From: JAHEFT01 sp963766195
Lineage (GTDB): Bacteria; Pseudomonadota; Gammaproteobacteria; Xanthomonadales; SZUA-36
NCBI GenBank assembly: GCA_963766195.1
Contig: CAVXYY010000005.1
Coordinates: 992,001 to 1,056,000 of the forward strand
Length of the DNA stretch: 64,000 nucleotides
Direction of reading: 5' to 3'
Shown: piece after piece, positions 29,896 to 39,600 of the stretch
Position numbering within the stretch: position 1 is the first letter of the stretch
How the letters are laid out: the number at the start of each line of letters is the position of its first letter
Made by a program: the position numbers and the translations under genes
The notes under the pieces: generated by a model
The model's database searches: none
Seen by the model: only the letters and a program-made list of their open reading frames with translations
What the model was told of the DNA's origin: nothing

Positions 29896-30932
29896 TGTCC
29901 GAGACCTTCATGGACCAATTGATCTACATGCTCTTCCTGTTGTTGAAGATACTGGCCATCGTGGTGCCCCTGATCCTGACCGTCGCCTATTTCACCTTCA
30001 TGGAAAGAAAGGTGATCGGCTGGATGCAGATTCGCAAGGGGCCTAACCGGATCGGGCCTCTGGGACTGGCCCAGCCGTTCGCTGATGTGTTCAAACTTTT
30101 GCTGAAAGAAATTGTTTTGCCCGAGAATGCAAACAAGTTTCTTTTTCTGCTGGCGCCCGTTTTATCACTGGCGCCCGCTTTTGCAGCCTGGGCGGTGGTT
30201 CCGTTTGATGACTGGGCCGTGCTGGCGAACGTCGATGCCGGCGTCCTGTACATACTGGGTATGTCGTCACTCGGGGTTTACGGCCTGATCATCGCAGGCT
30301 GGGCATCCAACTCCAAGTATGCATTCCTGGGCGCGCTGCGCTCGACCGCACAGATGGTTTCCTATGAACTCGCAATGGGTTTTGCACTGGTCGGCGTAAT
30401 GATCCTGGCCGGATCCATGAACCTCAGCGAGATCGTGCTGGCCCAGCAGGGCGGAGTCCTTGACTGGTTCTGGCTGCCGTTGTTGCCGATGTTCATGATT
30501 TATATCATTTCCGGTCTTGCGGAAACCAACCGTGCGCCGTTTGACGTCGCCGAGGGCGAGTCTGAAATCGTGGCTGGTTTCCATGTCGAGTACGCCGGCT
30601 CCGGATTTGCGCTGTTCTTTCTGGCCGAATACGCCAACATGATCCTGATTTCCGCCCTGACCGCGCTGTTCTTCATGGGCGGCTGGTTGTCGCCGTTTGA
30701 AGGCCTGCCGTTGCTGGGCGATACGATCCTGGGCGAGGGCAGTATTTTCTGGTTCCTGGCCAAGACCGTCGTCTTCATGTTTGTATTCCTGTGGGTCAGG
30801 GCCACGTTTCCGCGTTACCGCTACGACCAGATCATGCGCCTGGGTTGGAAAGTTTTTATACCCATAACCCTCGCGTGGGTCATGGTTGCGGCGGTGATTT
30901 CCGTATTTGGCCTGGTCGTGAGGGGTAGCTGA
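29895..30932 (+). CDS. nuoH: NADH-quinone oxidoreductase subunit H
   Basis: Membrane subunit at the quinone-site interface. Eight or so helices; conserved FMERKVIGWMQIRKGPNRIG, GLAQPFADVFKLLLKE, SYELAMGFALVG and ETNRAPFDVAEGESEIVAGF. 345 residues from the ATG at 29895, which overlaps the nuoG stop. An open frame upstream lies inside nuoG and was not used. Confidence 0.97.
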   Translation: MSETFMDQLIYMLFLLLKILAIVVPLILTVAYFTFMERKVIGWMQIRKGPNRIGPLGLAQPFADVFKLLLKEIVLPENANKFLFLLAPVLSLAPAFAAWAVVPFDDWAVLANVDAGVLYILGMSSLGVYGLIIAGWASNSKYAFLGALRSTAQMVSYELAMGFALVGVMILAGSMNLSEIVLAQQGGVLDWFWLPLLPMFMIYIISGLAETNRAPFDVAEGESEIVAGFHVEYAGSGFALFFLAEYANMILISALTALFFMGGWLSPFEGLPLLGDTILGEGSIFWFLAKTVVFMFVFLWVRATFPRYRYDQIMRLGWKVFIPITLAWVMVAAVISVFGLVVRGS

Positions 30933-30934
30933 AA

Positions 30935-31423
30935 ATGAATACAATTACCCGTTACCTGAAGAGCCTGCTGCTGATTGAACTGGGCCAGGGACTGTGGCTC
31001 ACGCTCAAGTACTTCTTCCGGCCCAAGTTCACGATCAACTACCCGGAAGAAAAAACCCCCAAGTCGAACCGTTTTCGCGGCTTGCATGCGCTCAGGCGCT
31101 ACCCGAATGGCGAAGAGCGCTGTATCGCCTGCAAACTCTGCGAGGCGGTGTGCCCGGCGCTGGCGATCACCATTGACTCCACCCAGAGGGAAGACGGCAC
31201 CCGGCGCACCACGCTTTACGAGATCGATCTTTTCAAGTGCATTTATTGTGGATTTTGCGAGGAATCCTGTCCGGTCGACTCGATCGTGGAAACCGATGTC
31301 CTCGAGTATCACTTTGAAAACCGGGGTGAGCACATCATGACCAAGGAAAAACTGCTGGCCATTGGCGACCGCTTCGAGGAAAGCATCGCCGAAAATCGCC
31401 GTCAGGACGCAGCGTATCGCTGA
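30935..31423 (+). CDS. nuoI: NADH-quinone oxidoreductase subunit I
   Basis: Binds two [4Fe-4S] clusters (N6a, N6b) that pass electrons to NuoB. The ferredoxin motifs are CIACKLCEAVCPALAI and CIYCGFCEESCPVDSI; FRGLHALRRYPNGEERC precedes them. 162 residues. Two bases after the nuoH stop. Confidence 0.97.
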   Translation: MNTITRYLKSLLLIELGQGLWLTLKYFFRPKFTINYPEEKTPKSNRFRGLHALRRYPNGEERCIACKLCEAVCPALAITIDSTQREDGTRRTTLYEIDLFKCIYCGFCEESCPVDSIVETDVLEYHFENRGEHIMTKEKLLAIGDRFEESIAENRRQDAAYR

Positions 31424-31437
31424 GCGGAGCAGAGCAG

Positions 31438-32052
31438 ATGCCGATTAATGAAATAGTGTTTTACGTGTTCTCCCTGGTGATGCTGGCTGGAGCGGTGATG
31501 GTCATCTCGGTCCGCAATTCGGTTTACGCGGCTCTCAGCCTGGTCCTGACTTTCTTCAGCGCCGCGGCCATCTGGATGTTGCTGGAGGCCGAATTTCTCG
31601 CGATCGTGCTCGTCGTGGTCTATGTCGGCGCCGTCATGGTGCTGTTCCTGTTCGTGGTGATGATGCTGGACATCAAGGTCGAGCCGCTCAAAGAGGGCTT
31701 CATTCGCTACCTGCCCGCAGGGCTGGTAGTGGCCGCATTGATGGCGGTCGAACTGTTGATCGTGCTCTGGTCCAAAAGCCGGTTCGAGGCCGCGGCGTTT
31801 CCGATTCCGGCAGCGAATCCCCAGGGCTACAGCAATACCAAGGCGGTCGGTGAATGGTTGTTTACCCAATACCTCCTGGCCTTCGAAGTTGCCGGTGTCA
31901 TATTGCTGGTCGCCATTATTGCCGCGGTGGCCCTGACCCTGCGGCAACGCACCGGCGGGCATCGCCAGGACCCCTCCCTGCAAGTCAGGGTCCGGCCTGA
32001 TGAACGTGTCCGCCTGGTGAAAATGAAATCCGAACCCAGGCAGGGGAGCTGA
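31438..32052 (+). CDS. nuoJ: NADH-quinone oxidoreductase subunit J
   Basis: Membrane-arm subunit with five helices. The conserved second and third helices read VISVRNSVYAALSLVLTFFS and FLAIVLVVVYVGAVMVLFLF. 204 residues including a charged C-terminal tail. Ribosome site GGAGCAGAGC upstream. Confidence 0.95.
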   Translation: MPINEIVFYVFSLVMLAGAVMVISVRNSVYAALSLVLTFFSAAAIWMLLEAEFLAIVLVVVYVGAVMVLFLFVVMMLDIKVEPLKEGFIRYLPAGLVVAALMAVELLIVLWSKSRFEAAAFPIPAANPQGYSNTKAVGEWLFTQYLLAFEVAGVILLVAIIAAVALTLRQRTGGHRQDPSLQVRVRPDERVRLVKMKSEPRQGS

Positions 32053-32063
32053 GGAGCAGAATC

Positions 32064-32369
32064 ATGTTGACACTGACACATTTCCTGACGCTTGGGGCAT
32101 TGCTGTTCAGCCTGAGTGTTACCGGCATTTTCCTGAACCGGAAAAACGTGATCATCCTGCTGATGTGCATTGAACTGATGTTGCTGGCGGTGAATATGAA
32201 TTTCATCGCTTTCTCAAGGTTCCTTGGCAACATGGACGGGCAGGTATTCGTGTTTTTTATCCTGACCGTGGCGGCCGCCGAAGCAGCGATCGGCCTGGCG
32301 ATTCTCGTCGTGCTGTTCCGAAACCGCCAGACGATAAACGTGACCGAACTGGACGATCTGAAGGGCTGA
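32064..32369 (+). CDS. nuoK: NADH-quinone oxidoreductase subunit K
   Basis: Antiporter-like small subunit of the proton-pumping arm, 101 residues and three helices. Family features are TGIFLNRKNVIILLMCIELM with the buried helix-2 glutamate, LLAVNMNFIAF and VAAAEAAIGLAILVVLFR with the helix-3 glutamate. nuoL follows after one base. Confidence 0.97.
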   Translation: MLTLTHFLTLGALLFSLSVTGIFLNRKNVIILLMCIELMLLAVNMNFIAFSRFLGNMDGQVFVFFILTVAAAEAAIGLAILVVLFRNRQTINVTELDDLKG

Positions 32370-32370
32370 T

Positions 32371-34365
32371 ATGTCTCTTAAAACGTTATTGTTGTTGATA
32401 CCCCTGTTGCCGCTGGTTGCGGCTGCTGTCGCCGGTCTCCTGAGGAACCAGGTCGGCAGGGCGGGATCTCACTGGGTCACCATCCTGGGCGTCGCCGTTT
32501 CATTTTTCCTCTCGGCCTGGGTTTTGTACCTGCAGGTATTCAACAATCTCGATACCCAGAACGTGAGTATCTATACGTGGATGATTTCTGACGGAATCCG
32601 CTTTGAAGTCGGTTTTCTGATCGACCACCTGAGCGTGTTGATGATGTGCGTGGTGACCTTCGTCTCCCTGATGGTGCATATCTACACGATCGGCTACATG
32701 GCCGATGATCCGGGCTATCAGCGGTTTTTCAGCTATATCGCCCTGTTCACTTTCTCGATGCTGATGCTGGTGATGTCCAACAACTTCATGCAGCTGTTTT
32801 TCGGCTGGGAAGCGGTCGGCCTGGTGTCCTACCTGTTGATCGGATTCTGGTTCAAGCGCGACTCCGCCATTTCCGCCGGATTGAAAGCCTTCCTGGTGAA
32901 CCGCGTGGGTGATTTTGGATTCCTGCTCGGTATTGCGGCGGTGCTTTACTGCTTCGGCACGCTGGATTACTCGGAAGTGTTCGGCCGGGCCGACAGTATT
33001 GCCGGCGAAACGGTCACCATCGTGGCCGGGTTCGAGTGGCATTGGATTACCGTGATTTGCATTTGCCTGTTCATTGGCGCAATGGGTAAATCGGCACAGG
33101 CGCCGCTGCACGTGTGGCTTCCGGATTCAATGGAAGGCCCGACCCCGATTTCCGCATTGATCCACGCCGCGACCATGGTGACCGCGGGTATTTTCATGGT
33201 TGCCAGGATGTCGCCGTTGTTCGAGTTGAGCGATGCGGCGCTCAGTTTCGTCATGCTGATCGGAGCCGTGACCGCGTTCAGCATGGGACTGGTCGGCCTG
33301 GTCCAGAATGACATCAAGCGGGTGATCGCGTATTCGACCCTGTCTCAACTGGGTTACATGACGGTCGCCCTCGGAGTGTCCGCCTATTCGGCGGCAATTT
33401 TCCACCTGATGACACACGCTTTTTTCAAGGCGCTGCTGTTCCTGGGTGCTGGTTCGGTCATCATCGCGCTGCATCACCAGCAGGACATGCGTTTCATGGG
33501 CGGCCTCCGGAAGCAGATGCCGGTCACCTGGATCACCGCCTGGGTAGGCACCCTGGCATTGATCGGATTCCCATTCATGTCCGGTTTCTATTCAAAGGAT
33601 GCGATCATCGAGGCCGTGCATGAATCCAGTCGCTTCGGGTCACACGTGGCGTACTGGGCTGTGCTGCTGGGTGTCCTGATCACGTCTTTCTACAGTTTCC
33701 GCCTGCTGTACCTGACTTTCCATGGTCAGCCGCGCTACCGGGTCGATGTCGGGGCCGGCGACCATCCCCCGAATGGCCTGCTGCAGCACGCGCCGCATGA
33801 ATCCCCGCTGGTCGTGACGGTTCCGCTGATCCTTCTGGCCATTCCGTCGATCGTGATCGGCTACCTGACGATCGGCCCGGTTCTGTTCGGCGGCTGGTTG
33901 TCCGACGCGATCAACGTGTTGCCGCAAAACGACGTGGTGGCAGCCGTCGGCGAACATTTCCACAGTCCTGCGGCGATGGCGACGCATGCCCTGGGAACCG
34001 CACCTTTCTGGCTGATGATCAGCGGATTTGCCCTGGCAACCTTTATTTACCTGTTCAGGCCTTCGGTGGCGGATCAGTTGCAGCACAAAATGCCCAGGTT
34101 GCACCGTATCCTGGAAAACAAGTTCTATGTCGATGAGCTGTACCAGAGGATTTTCGTACGCCGGACCATCAGTATCGGTAACGAATTGTGGAAGAAAGCG
34201 GACGCAGGGCTGATTGATGGCGTGCTGGTGAATGGATCCGCGCGCCTGATGGGGACACTCTCCGCCAGGGTACGCCTCTGGCAAAGTGGATACCTGTTCC
34301 AATATGCCTTTGCGATGATTGTAGGCCTGATCGGCATGGTCGCAATCTGGGTAATGCTGAAGTAG
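32371..34365 (+). CDS. nuoL: NADH-quinone oxidoreductase subunit L
   Basis: Distal proton-pumping subunit with Mrp-antiporter-like helices and a C-terminal lateral helix. FFGWEAVGLVSYLLIGFW, KSAQAPLHVWLPDSMEGPTP and ALIHAATMVTAGIFMVARM are diagnostic, as is the discontinuous-helix lysine region VQNDIKRVIAYSTLSQLGYM. 664 residues. Confidence 0.97.
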   Translation: MSLKTLLLLIPLLPLVAAAVAGLLRNQVGRAGSHWVTILGVAVSFFLSAWVLYLQVFNNLDTQNVSIYTWMISDGIRFEVGFLIDHLSVLMMCVVTFVSLMVHIYTIGYMADDPGYQRFFSYIALFTFSMLMLVMSNNFMQLFFGWEAVGLVSYLLIGFWFKRDSAISAGLKAFLVNRVGDFGFLLGIAAVLYCFGTLDYSEVFGRADSIAGETVTIVAGFEWHWITVICICLFIGAMGKSAQAPLHVWLPDSMEGPTPISALIHAATMVTAGIFMVARMSPLFELSDAALSFVMLIGAVTAFSMGLVGLVQNDIKRVIAYSTLSQLGYMTVALGVSAYSAAIFHLMTHAFFKALLFLGAGSVIIALHHQQDMRFMGGLRKQMPVTWITAWVGTLALIGFPFMSGFYSKDAIIEAVHESSRFGSHVAYWAVLLGVLITSFYSFRLLYLTFHGQPRYRVDVGAGDHPPNGLLQHAPHESPLVVTVPLILLAIPSIVIGYLTIGPVLFGGWLSDAINVLPQNDVVAAVGEHFHSPAAMATHALGTAPFWLMISGFALATFIYLFRPSVADQLQHKMPRLHRILENKFYVDELYQRIFVRRTISIGNELWKKADAGLIDGVLVNGSARLMGTLSARVRLWQSGYLFQYAFAMIVGLIGMVAIWVMLK

Positions 34366-34381
34366 AGGGGCGAAAACAATA

Positions 34382-35896
34382 ATGTCATCCAACTGGCCCA
34401 TTCTTAGTGTACTGATCTGGCTGCCGATTTTCGGTGGGCTGGCGGTCATTGCAATCGGTGAGCACCGTGCTGCGCTGGCGAGGTTGCTGGCCCTGGCTAT
34501 TGCGGGCGCCACTTTCGCACTGAGCATCACCCTGTTCACGGCGTTTGATGTTTCCACCGCCGCGATGCAGTTTGCAGAACACAAACCGTGGATCGCGACC
34601 TTCGATATTTTTTACAGTTTGGGGGTCGACGGGTTCTCGGTGCCCCTGATCCTGCTGACAACATTTTTCGGCGTCCTGGTGATCATTGCGGGCTGGGAAG
34701 TCATCCAGGTAAAAGTGAACCAGTACATGGCGGCTTTCCTGATCATGGAAGGACTGATGGTCGGGGTTTTCTCCGCGCTTGACGCCATGCTGTTCTACGT
34801 GTTTTTCGAGGCCATGCTGATCCCGATGTTCCTGGTGATCGGCATGTGGGGCGGACCGCGCCGGGTTTACGCGACGATCAAGTTTTTCCTTTACACGTTC
34901 CTGGGTTCGGTCTTCATGCTGATCGGCCTGATCTATCTCTATATCCAGTCGGGCAGCTGGTCGATCCTGGAATGGCAACAGTTCCCGCTCAGCCTGGCGG
35001 TCCAGAAATGGTTGTTCCTTGGCTTCCTTGCAGCTTTTTCGGTCAAGGTTCCGATGTGGCCGGTACACACGTGGTTGCCGGACGCCCATGTGGAAGCTCC
35101 AACCGGTGGTTCTGTCATCCTGGCAGCGATCATGTTGAAGATCGGTGGATACGGCTTCATCCGGTTCAGCCTGCCGGTCACGCCGGACGCCGCGGCGGCG
35201 CTGGACTGGCTGATCATCACGCTTTCCCTGATCGCCGTGGTGTATATCGGTTTCGTCGCCCTGGTCCAGCAGGACATGAAAAAACTCATCGCCTATTCGT
35301 CCATTTCACACATGGGTTTCGTCACGCTGGGCATGTTCATCGCTTTCGCGGTGTTTCAGAACACTGACAACGGCAGGGGCGCTGCCCTCGGTGTCGAAGG
35401 CGCGATGGTCCAGATGATTTCTCATGGCTTCATTTCAGGTGCGCTGTTCCTTTGTGTCGGCGTGCTTTACGACCGTCTGCACAGCCGGATGATCGCTGAC
35501 TACGGCGGCGTTGCCAACACCATGCCCTGGTTTGCAGCACTGGCAGTACTGTTTTTCATGGCCAACGCCGGTTTACCGGGCACCAGTGGATTCGTCGGTG
35601 AATTCATGGTGATCCTGGCCGCTTTCCAGGCCAATTTCTGGTATGCATTCCTGGCGGCGTTGACCTTGATACTGGGCGCTGCATACAGCCTGTGGCTGGT
35701 AAAGCGCGTGATCTTCGGCGAAGTCGCCAACAAGAATGTCGCCCACCTCGAGGACATCAATGCCAGGGAAGCGCTGGTGTTGGGAACCCTGGCGGTGGCT
35801 GTCCTGCTGGTCGGCCTCTGGCCTGAGCCATTGGTAAACCTGATGCATGCTTCGGTTGAACAATTGCTGCAACACATCCAGCAGCCGAAGTTTTAA
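34382..35896 (+). CDS. nuoM: NADH-quinone oxidoreductase subunit M
   Basis: Antiporter-like pump subunit. Conserved YVFFEAMLIPMFLVIGMWGG (helix 5 glutamate), VKVPMWPVHTWLPDAHVEAP, GGSVILAAIMLKIGGYGF and QQDMKKLIAYSSISHMGFV. 504 residues, about 13-14 helices. nuoN follows after 11 bases. Confidence 0.97.
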   Translation: MSSNWPILSVLIWLPIFGGLAVIAIGEHRAALARLLALAIAGATFALSITLFTAFDVSTAAMQFAEHKPWIATFDIFYSLGVDGFSVPLILLTTFFGVLVIIAGWEVIQVKVNQYMAAFLIMEGLMVGVFSALDAMLFYVFFEAMLIPMFLVIGMWGGPRRVYATIKFFLYTFLGSVFMLIGLIYLYIQSGSWSILEWQQFPLSLAVQKWLFLGFLAAFSVKVPMWPVHTWLPDAHVEAPTGGSVILAAIMLKIGGYGFIRFSLPVTPDAAAALDWLIITLSLIAVVYIGFVALVQQDMKKLIAYSSISHMGFVTLGMFIAFAVFQNTDNGRGAALGVEGAMVQMISHGFISGALFLCVGVLYDRLHSRMIADYGGVANTMPWFAALAVLFFMANAGLPGTSGFVGEFMVILAAFQANFWYAFLAALTLILGAAYSLWLVKRVIFGEVANKNVAHLEDINAREALVLGTLAVAVLLVGLWPEPLVNLMHASVEQLLQHIQQPKF

Positions 35897-35907
35897 GGCC
35901 TAAAATT

Positions 35908-37353
35908 ATGAATAATGCAAACATGTTGCTGGCCGCCCCTGAATTCTGGGTGCTGAGTATGGCCTGCCTGATCCTGATCGTGGATTTGTTCCTCGGCGAG
36001 GAGCGCCGTGGAATCATCCATATGCTGGCGATGCTGACACTGGTTTTCGCAGCCATCATGACGCTGCGCAGTGACTATGCCGCCGAAGGCGTCCGTTCCG
36101 CGGTGGCTTTTAACGGTTCATTCATCCGCGACCCCATGGGTGATGTACTGAAGCTGTTCAGTTTCCTGATCCTGGGCCTGGTCTATATCTACGCCAAGTT
36201 CTCCCTGCGGCAGTTCCGCATGTTCCGGGCTGATTTTTACACCCTCTCGCTGTTTGCGCTGTTGGGGGTCATGTTGCTGATTTCAGCCAACAGCCTGGTC
36301 ATGATTTACCTGGGGCTGGAACTCATTTCGCTTTCTTCCTATGCACTGGTCGCATTTGACCGGGACTCGCGCATCGGTTCCGAGGCCGCGATGAAATACT
36401 TCGTGCTGGGTTCGATGGCTTCCGGAATGCTGCTTTACGGCATGTCGATGATCTACGGGGCTACCGGAACCATGGACCTGTACGAGGTCTCCCGTGCGGT
36501 GACCTCGATCGGCAGCAATGACACGTTGCTGGTATTCGGACTGGTGTTCCTGGTTGCCGGCCTGGCGTTTAAACTCGGTGTGGTGCCGTTTCATATGTGG
36601 ATTCCGGATGTTTACCAGGGCGCGCCGGTTGCGACCACTCTGTTCATCTCGTCGGTACCGAAGATGGCTGCTTTTGCAATGGCTTTCCGCCTGTTACAGA
36701 CCGGCCTGGGCGATATGCAAACGGACTGGTCCCAGATGCTGAGTATCCTTGCGGTGCTTTCCATCATACTGGGGAACCTGGCAGCAATCGCCCAGACGAA
36801 CATCAAGAGAATGCTGGCTTATTCGACCATCTCCCACATGGGTTTTGTGCTGATGGGCTTGCTTCCGGGCACGGCAACCGGCTATGGCGCCGGCATGTTT
36901 TACGTCATCGTCTATTCGCTGATGTCCGCTGCCGGGTTTGGCATGGTCGTCCTGCTTTCCGCCAGGGGCGTGGAGGCTGACAAACTGGATGACTTCAAGG
37001 GCCTCAATCAACGCAACAGCTGGTATGCCGCTGTGATGGCCATGGTCATGTTTTCCATGGCCGGGGTTCCCGTCTTTGTCGGTTTCTTTGCCAAGTGGAT
37101 GGTGATCAAGGCCGCGCTGGATGCGGGCTTGATGTGGCTGGCCATCATCGCCGTTGTTTTCTCCGTGGTGGGTTCCTTTTACTACCTCCGGGTCGTCAAG
37201 CTGATGTATTTCGACGAACCGGTGACGGAAGCGAATATCGAGGCCCCGGTAGATTTCCGTGCAGCAATATCTTTGAATGGTATACTGATGATCGGGCTGG
37301 GAATATTCTCGAGTTCCCTGATTGCGGTCTGCATGGCATCCTTCGGGGCTTGA
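35908..37353 (+). CDS. nuoN: NADH-quinone oxidoreductase subunit N
   Basis: Third antiporter-like pump subunit and last gene of the operon. SLVMIYLGLELISLSSYALV, GVVPFHMWIPDVYQGAP and AQTNIKRMLAYSTISHMGFV are characteristic. 481 residues. The tRNA-fMet begins 39 bases beyond the stop. Confidence 0.97.
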   Translation: MNNANMLLAAPEFWVLSMACLILIVDLFLGEERRGIIHMLAMLTLVFAAIMTLRSDYAAEGVRSAVAFNGSFIRDPMGDVLKLFSFLILGLVYIYAKFSLRQFRMFRADFYTLSLFALLGVMLLISANSLVMIYLGLELISLSSYALVAFDRDSRIGSEAAMKYFVLGSMASGMLLYGMSMIYGATGTMDLYEVSRAVTSIGSNDTLLVFGLVFLVAGLAFKLGVVPFHMWIPDVYQGAPVATTLFISSVPKMAAFAMAFRLLQTGLGDMQTDWSQMLSILAVLSIILGNLAAIAQTNIKRMLAYSTISHMGFVLMGLLPGTATGYGAGMFYVIVYSLMSAAGFGMVVLLSARGVEADKLDDFKGLNQRNSWYAAVMAMVMFSMAGVPVFVGFFAKWMVIKAALDAGLMWLAIIAVVFSVVGSFYYLRVVKLMYFDEPVTEANIEAPVDFRAAISLNGILMIGLGIFSSSLIAVCMASFGA

Positions 37354-37392
37354 ATTAGTCCGGGGGAGCCTATATCATCCCCCACTTGCTGA

Positions 37393-37469
37393 TGCGGGGT
37401 GGAGCAGTCTGGCAGCTCGTCGGGCTCATAACCCGAAGGTCGCAGGTTCGAATCCTGCCCCCGCTACCA
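37393..37469 (+). tRNA. Initiator tRNA-fMet (anticodon CAT), CCA encoded
   Basis: A 77-base tRNA whose anticodon stem has the three consecutive G:C pairs of initiators (GGG-CTCATAA-CCC). Bases 1 and 72 are both U in the transcript, so the end of the acceptor stem is unpaired, another initiator mark (E. coli has C and A). T-arm GCAGGTTCGAATCCTGC. It sits just before rimP, like metY in E. coli. Confidence 0.97.
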
Positions 37470-37481
37470 AGTTCTATCGAG

Positions 37482-37504
37482 AAGGCCCCAGCAGGGGCCT
37501 TTTT
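37482..37504 (+). terminator. Intrinsic terminator/attenuator between tRNA-fMet and rimP
   Basis: AAGGCCCC (37482-37489) pairs with GGGGCCTT (37494-37501) around AGCA, and the stem runs into a short T stretch (37500-37504). It would release the tRNA transcript with partial read-through into the nusA-infB operon. Confidence 0.8.
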
Positions 37505-37592
37505 ATTGAACTCATCACGATTGTGGGGGGCCGGCGAGCCCTTTTTTTGTGTCCGGCGAAATCAACAGCCAGGACCTGATGCGGAGACAAGA

Positions 37593-38072
37593 TTGAGATC
37601 TGTGAAGCTCACACAAATGTTGCAGCCCCTGGTTGAAGACCTGGGCTACGAGTTTGTCGGGCTGGATTTCGGTTCGGACCCGAAAAACGCGGTGCTGGTG
37701 ATATATATCGACCAGGGCGACGGGATTGCGGTCGAGGACTGCGAAAAAGTCAGCCGGGAAGTGGCTGCGCTGCTGGACGTGGAAGACCCCATCCCCGGGC
37801 ATTACAACCTGGAAGTCTCCTCGCCGGGATTGGACCGGCCGCTGTTTACACCGGAACAGTATCAGCGCTTTACAGGTGAAGTTGTCAGGATTTCCCTTTT
37901 CGCCCCCCAGGAAGGACGGCGGAAGTTCAAGGGTACAATTCTTGGCGCCGAAGATGGCCGGGTGAAACTGGAACAGGACGGTTCAGAAGTGCTGCTGGAG
38001 ATGAGTAACATCGCCAAAGCGCGGCTGGTCCCGGATTACGACAATTTATTTTCAAAGAGAGAAGCTCAATGA
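37593..38072 (+). CDS. rimP: Ribosome maturation factor RimP
   Basis: Needed for 30S subunit maturation. Conserved GYEFVGLDFG, VIYIDQGDGIAVEDCEKVSR, YNLEVSSPGLDRPLFTPEQY and the Sm-like C-terminal domain (FKGTILGAEDGRVKLE). No ATG fits the start: the TTG at 37593, five bases after GGAGA, gives 159 residues; a GTG at 37602 is the alternative. The stop overlaps nusA (ATGA). Confidence 0.94.
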   Translation: MRSVKLTQMLQPLVEDLGYEFVGLDFGSDPKNAVLVIYIDQGDGIAVEDCEKVSREVAALLDVEDPIPGHYNLEVSSPGLDRPLFTPEQYQRFTGEVVRISLFAPQEGRRKFKGTILGAEDGRVKLEQDGSEVLLEMSNIAKARLVPDYDNLFSKREAQ

Positions 38073-39562
38073 GCAAAGAAATTCTGCTGGTTGTAGATGC
38101 CGTTTCCAACGAGAAAGGCGTTGGCAAAGACATAATTTTCGGTGCGCTGGAAGCGGCGCTGGCTTCTGCTGCCCGAAAACTCGACAACGAGGAACGCGAC
38201 GTCCGTGTGTCGATTGACCGCGCTACCGGAGATTATCAAACTTTCCGGCGTTGGCAGGTGATCGAAGATGACGCTGAAATGGAGTTTGAAGGCGGGCAGA
38301 TGTTCCTGGCGGATGCTCAGAAAATCGATCCCGGGATTGAAGTCGGCGGATTCATCGAGGAACCGATGGAAAACGCGGCTTTCGGCAGAATTGCGGCCCA
38401 GACCGCCAAGCAAGTTATTGTTCAGCGCGTGCGGGAGGCAGAAAGAGCCCAGGTGGTCGAGGAATATGAAAGCCGGGCGGGCGAACTCATCAACGGCATC
38501 GTAAAGCGCGTCGAGCGCGGCAATGTTTACCTGGATTTGGGTGGCAACGCAGAAGCCTTTATTTCACAGCGAAACATGATCCCCGGTGAGTCGGTTCGCC
38601 CCGGTGACCGCCTCCGCGCGTTTCTTTATGAAGTGAAGCCGGAGCCCCGGGGGCCGCAACTGTTTGCCAGCCGGACAATCGTAGAGTTCCTGGTGGCGCT
38701 TTTCGAACTGGAAGTGCCTGAAATCGGCCAGGGCTTGCTGACCATCATGGGTGGGGCGCGTGATCCGGGCCGCAGGGCGAAGATCGCGGTGCGTTCCAAC
38801 GACAAGCGCACGGATCCGATCGGCGCCTGTGTCGGCATGCGGGGCTCACGGGTGCAGGCGGTTTCCAACGAATTGGCCGGAGAGCGTATCGACATCATTC
38901 TCTGGGACGAAAACCCGGCCCAATTTGTGATCAACGCAATGGCGCCAGCCGAGGTGGCTTCGATCGTCGTTGACGAAGAGAACCAGTCCATGGATATCGC
39001 CGTGGAAGAATCCAACCTGTCGCAGGCCATAGGCCGCGGCGGACAGAACGTTCGTCTGGCCAGTGAGCTCGGTGGTTGGGACCTCAATGTTCTGACCGTG
39101 GAGCAGGCGGAACAGAAAGGTGAAGAAGAAGCCCACAAGATTCTCGATCGTTTCATGAAGAAACTGGATGTTGGCGAAGATGTGGCCAACATCCTGGTAG
39201 CCGAAGGATTCAGCAATATCGAAGAAGTGGCCTATGTGCCCGAATCCGAGCTGCTGGAGATCGAGGAGTTCGATCAGGAAATCGTCGCCGAAATCCGCCG
39301 CAGGGCCAGGGATGCTTTGCTGACGCAGTTAATTGCCAATGAGGAAGTGCTTGACGAAAATGCCCCATCAGCAGACCTGATGGACCTCGAAGGCATGACC
39401 GAACGGCTGGCCTTCAGACTGGCCGAAAAGGGCGTCCGGACGCAGGAGGACCTGGCGGAGCTTGCGGTTGATGAGCTGATTGCCATCAGCAAAATGAGTG
39501 AAGAAGATGCTGCGGCGCTGATTATGGCAGCTCGCGCCCCCTGGTTTGCTGAAGAAGACTGA
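38069..39562 (+). CDS. nusA: Transcription termination/antitermination factor NusA
   Basis: Binds RNA polymerase and modulates pausing and termination. N-terminal polymerase-binding domain (about 1-130), S1 domain (NGIVKRVERGNVYLDLGGNA), KH1/KH2 with VGMRGSRVQAVSNELAGERI and NLSQAIGRGGQNVRLASELG, and two acidic C-terminal repeats. 497 residues. The gene overlaps rimP and leads into infB, 38 bases later. Confidence 0.97.
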   Translation: MSKEILLVVDAVSNEKGVGKDIIFGALEAALASAARKLDNEERDVRVSIDRATGDYQTFRRWQVIEDDAEMEFEGGQMFLADAQKIDPGIEVGGFIEEPMENAAFGRIAAQTAKQVIVQRVREAERAQVVEEYESRAGELINGIVKRVERGNVYLDLGGNAEAFISQRNMIPGESVRPGDRLRAFLYEVKPEPRGPQLFASRTIVEFLVALFELEVPEIGQGLLTIMGGARDPGRRAKIAVRSNDKRTDPIGACVGMRGSRVQAVSNELAGERIDIILWDENPAQFVINAMAPAEVASIVVDEENQSMDIAVEESNLSQAIGRGGQNVRLASELGGWDLNVLTVEQAEQKGEEEAHKILDRFMKKLDVGEDVANILVAEGFSNIEEVAYVPESELLEIEEFDQEIVAEIRRRARDALLTQLIANEEVLDENAPSADLMDLEGMTERLAFRLAEKGVRTQEDLAELAVDELIAISKMSEEDAAALIMAARAPWFAEED

Positions 39563-39600
39563 CAGGCAATCCGGGACCAAGAGATTTTCAGGAGCAAAAC

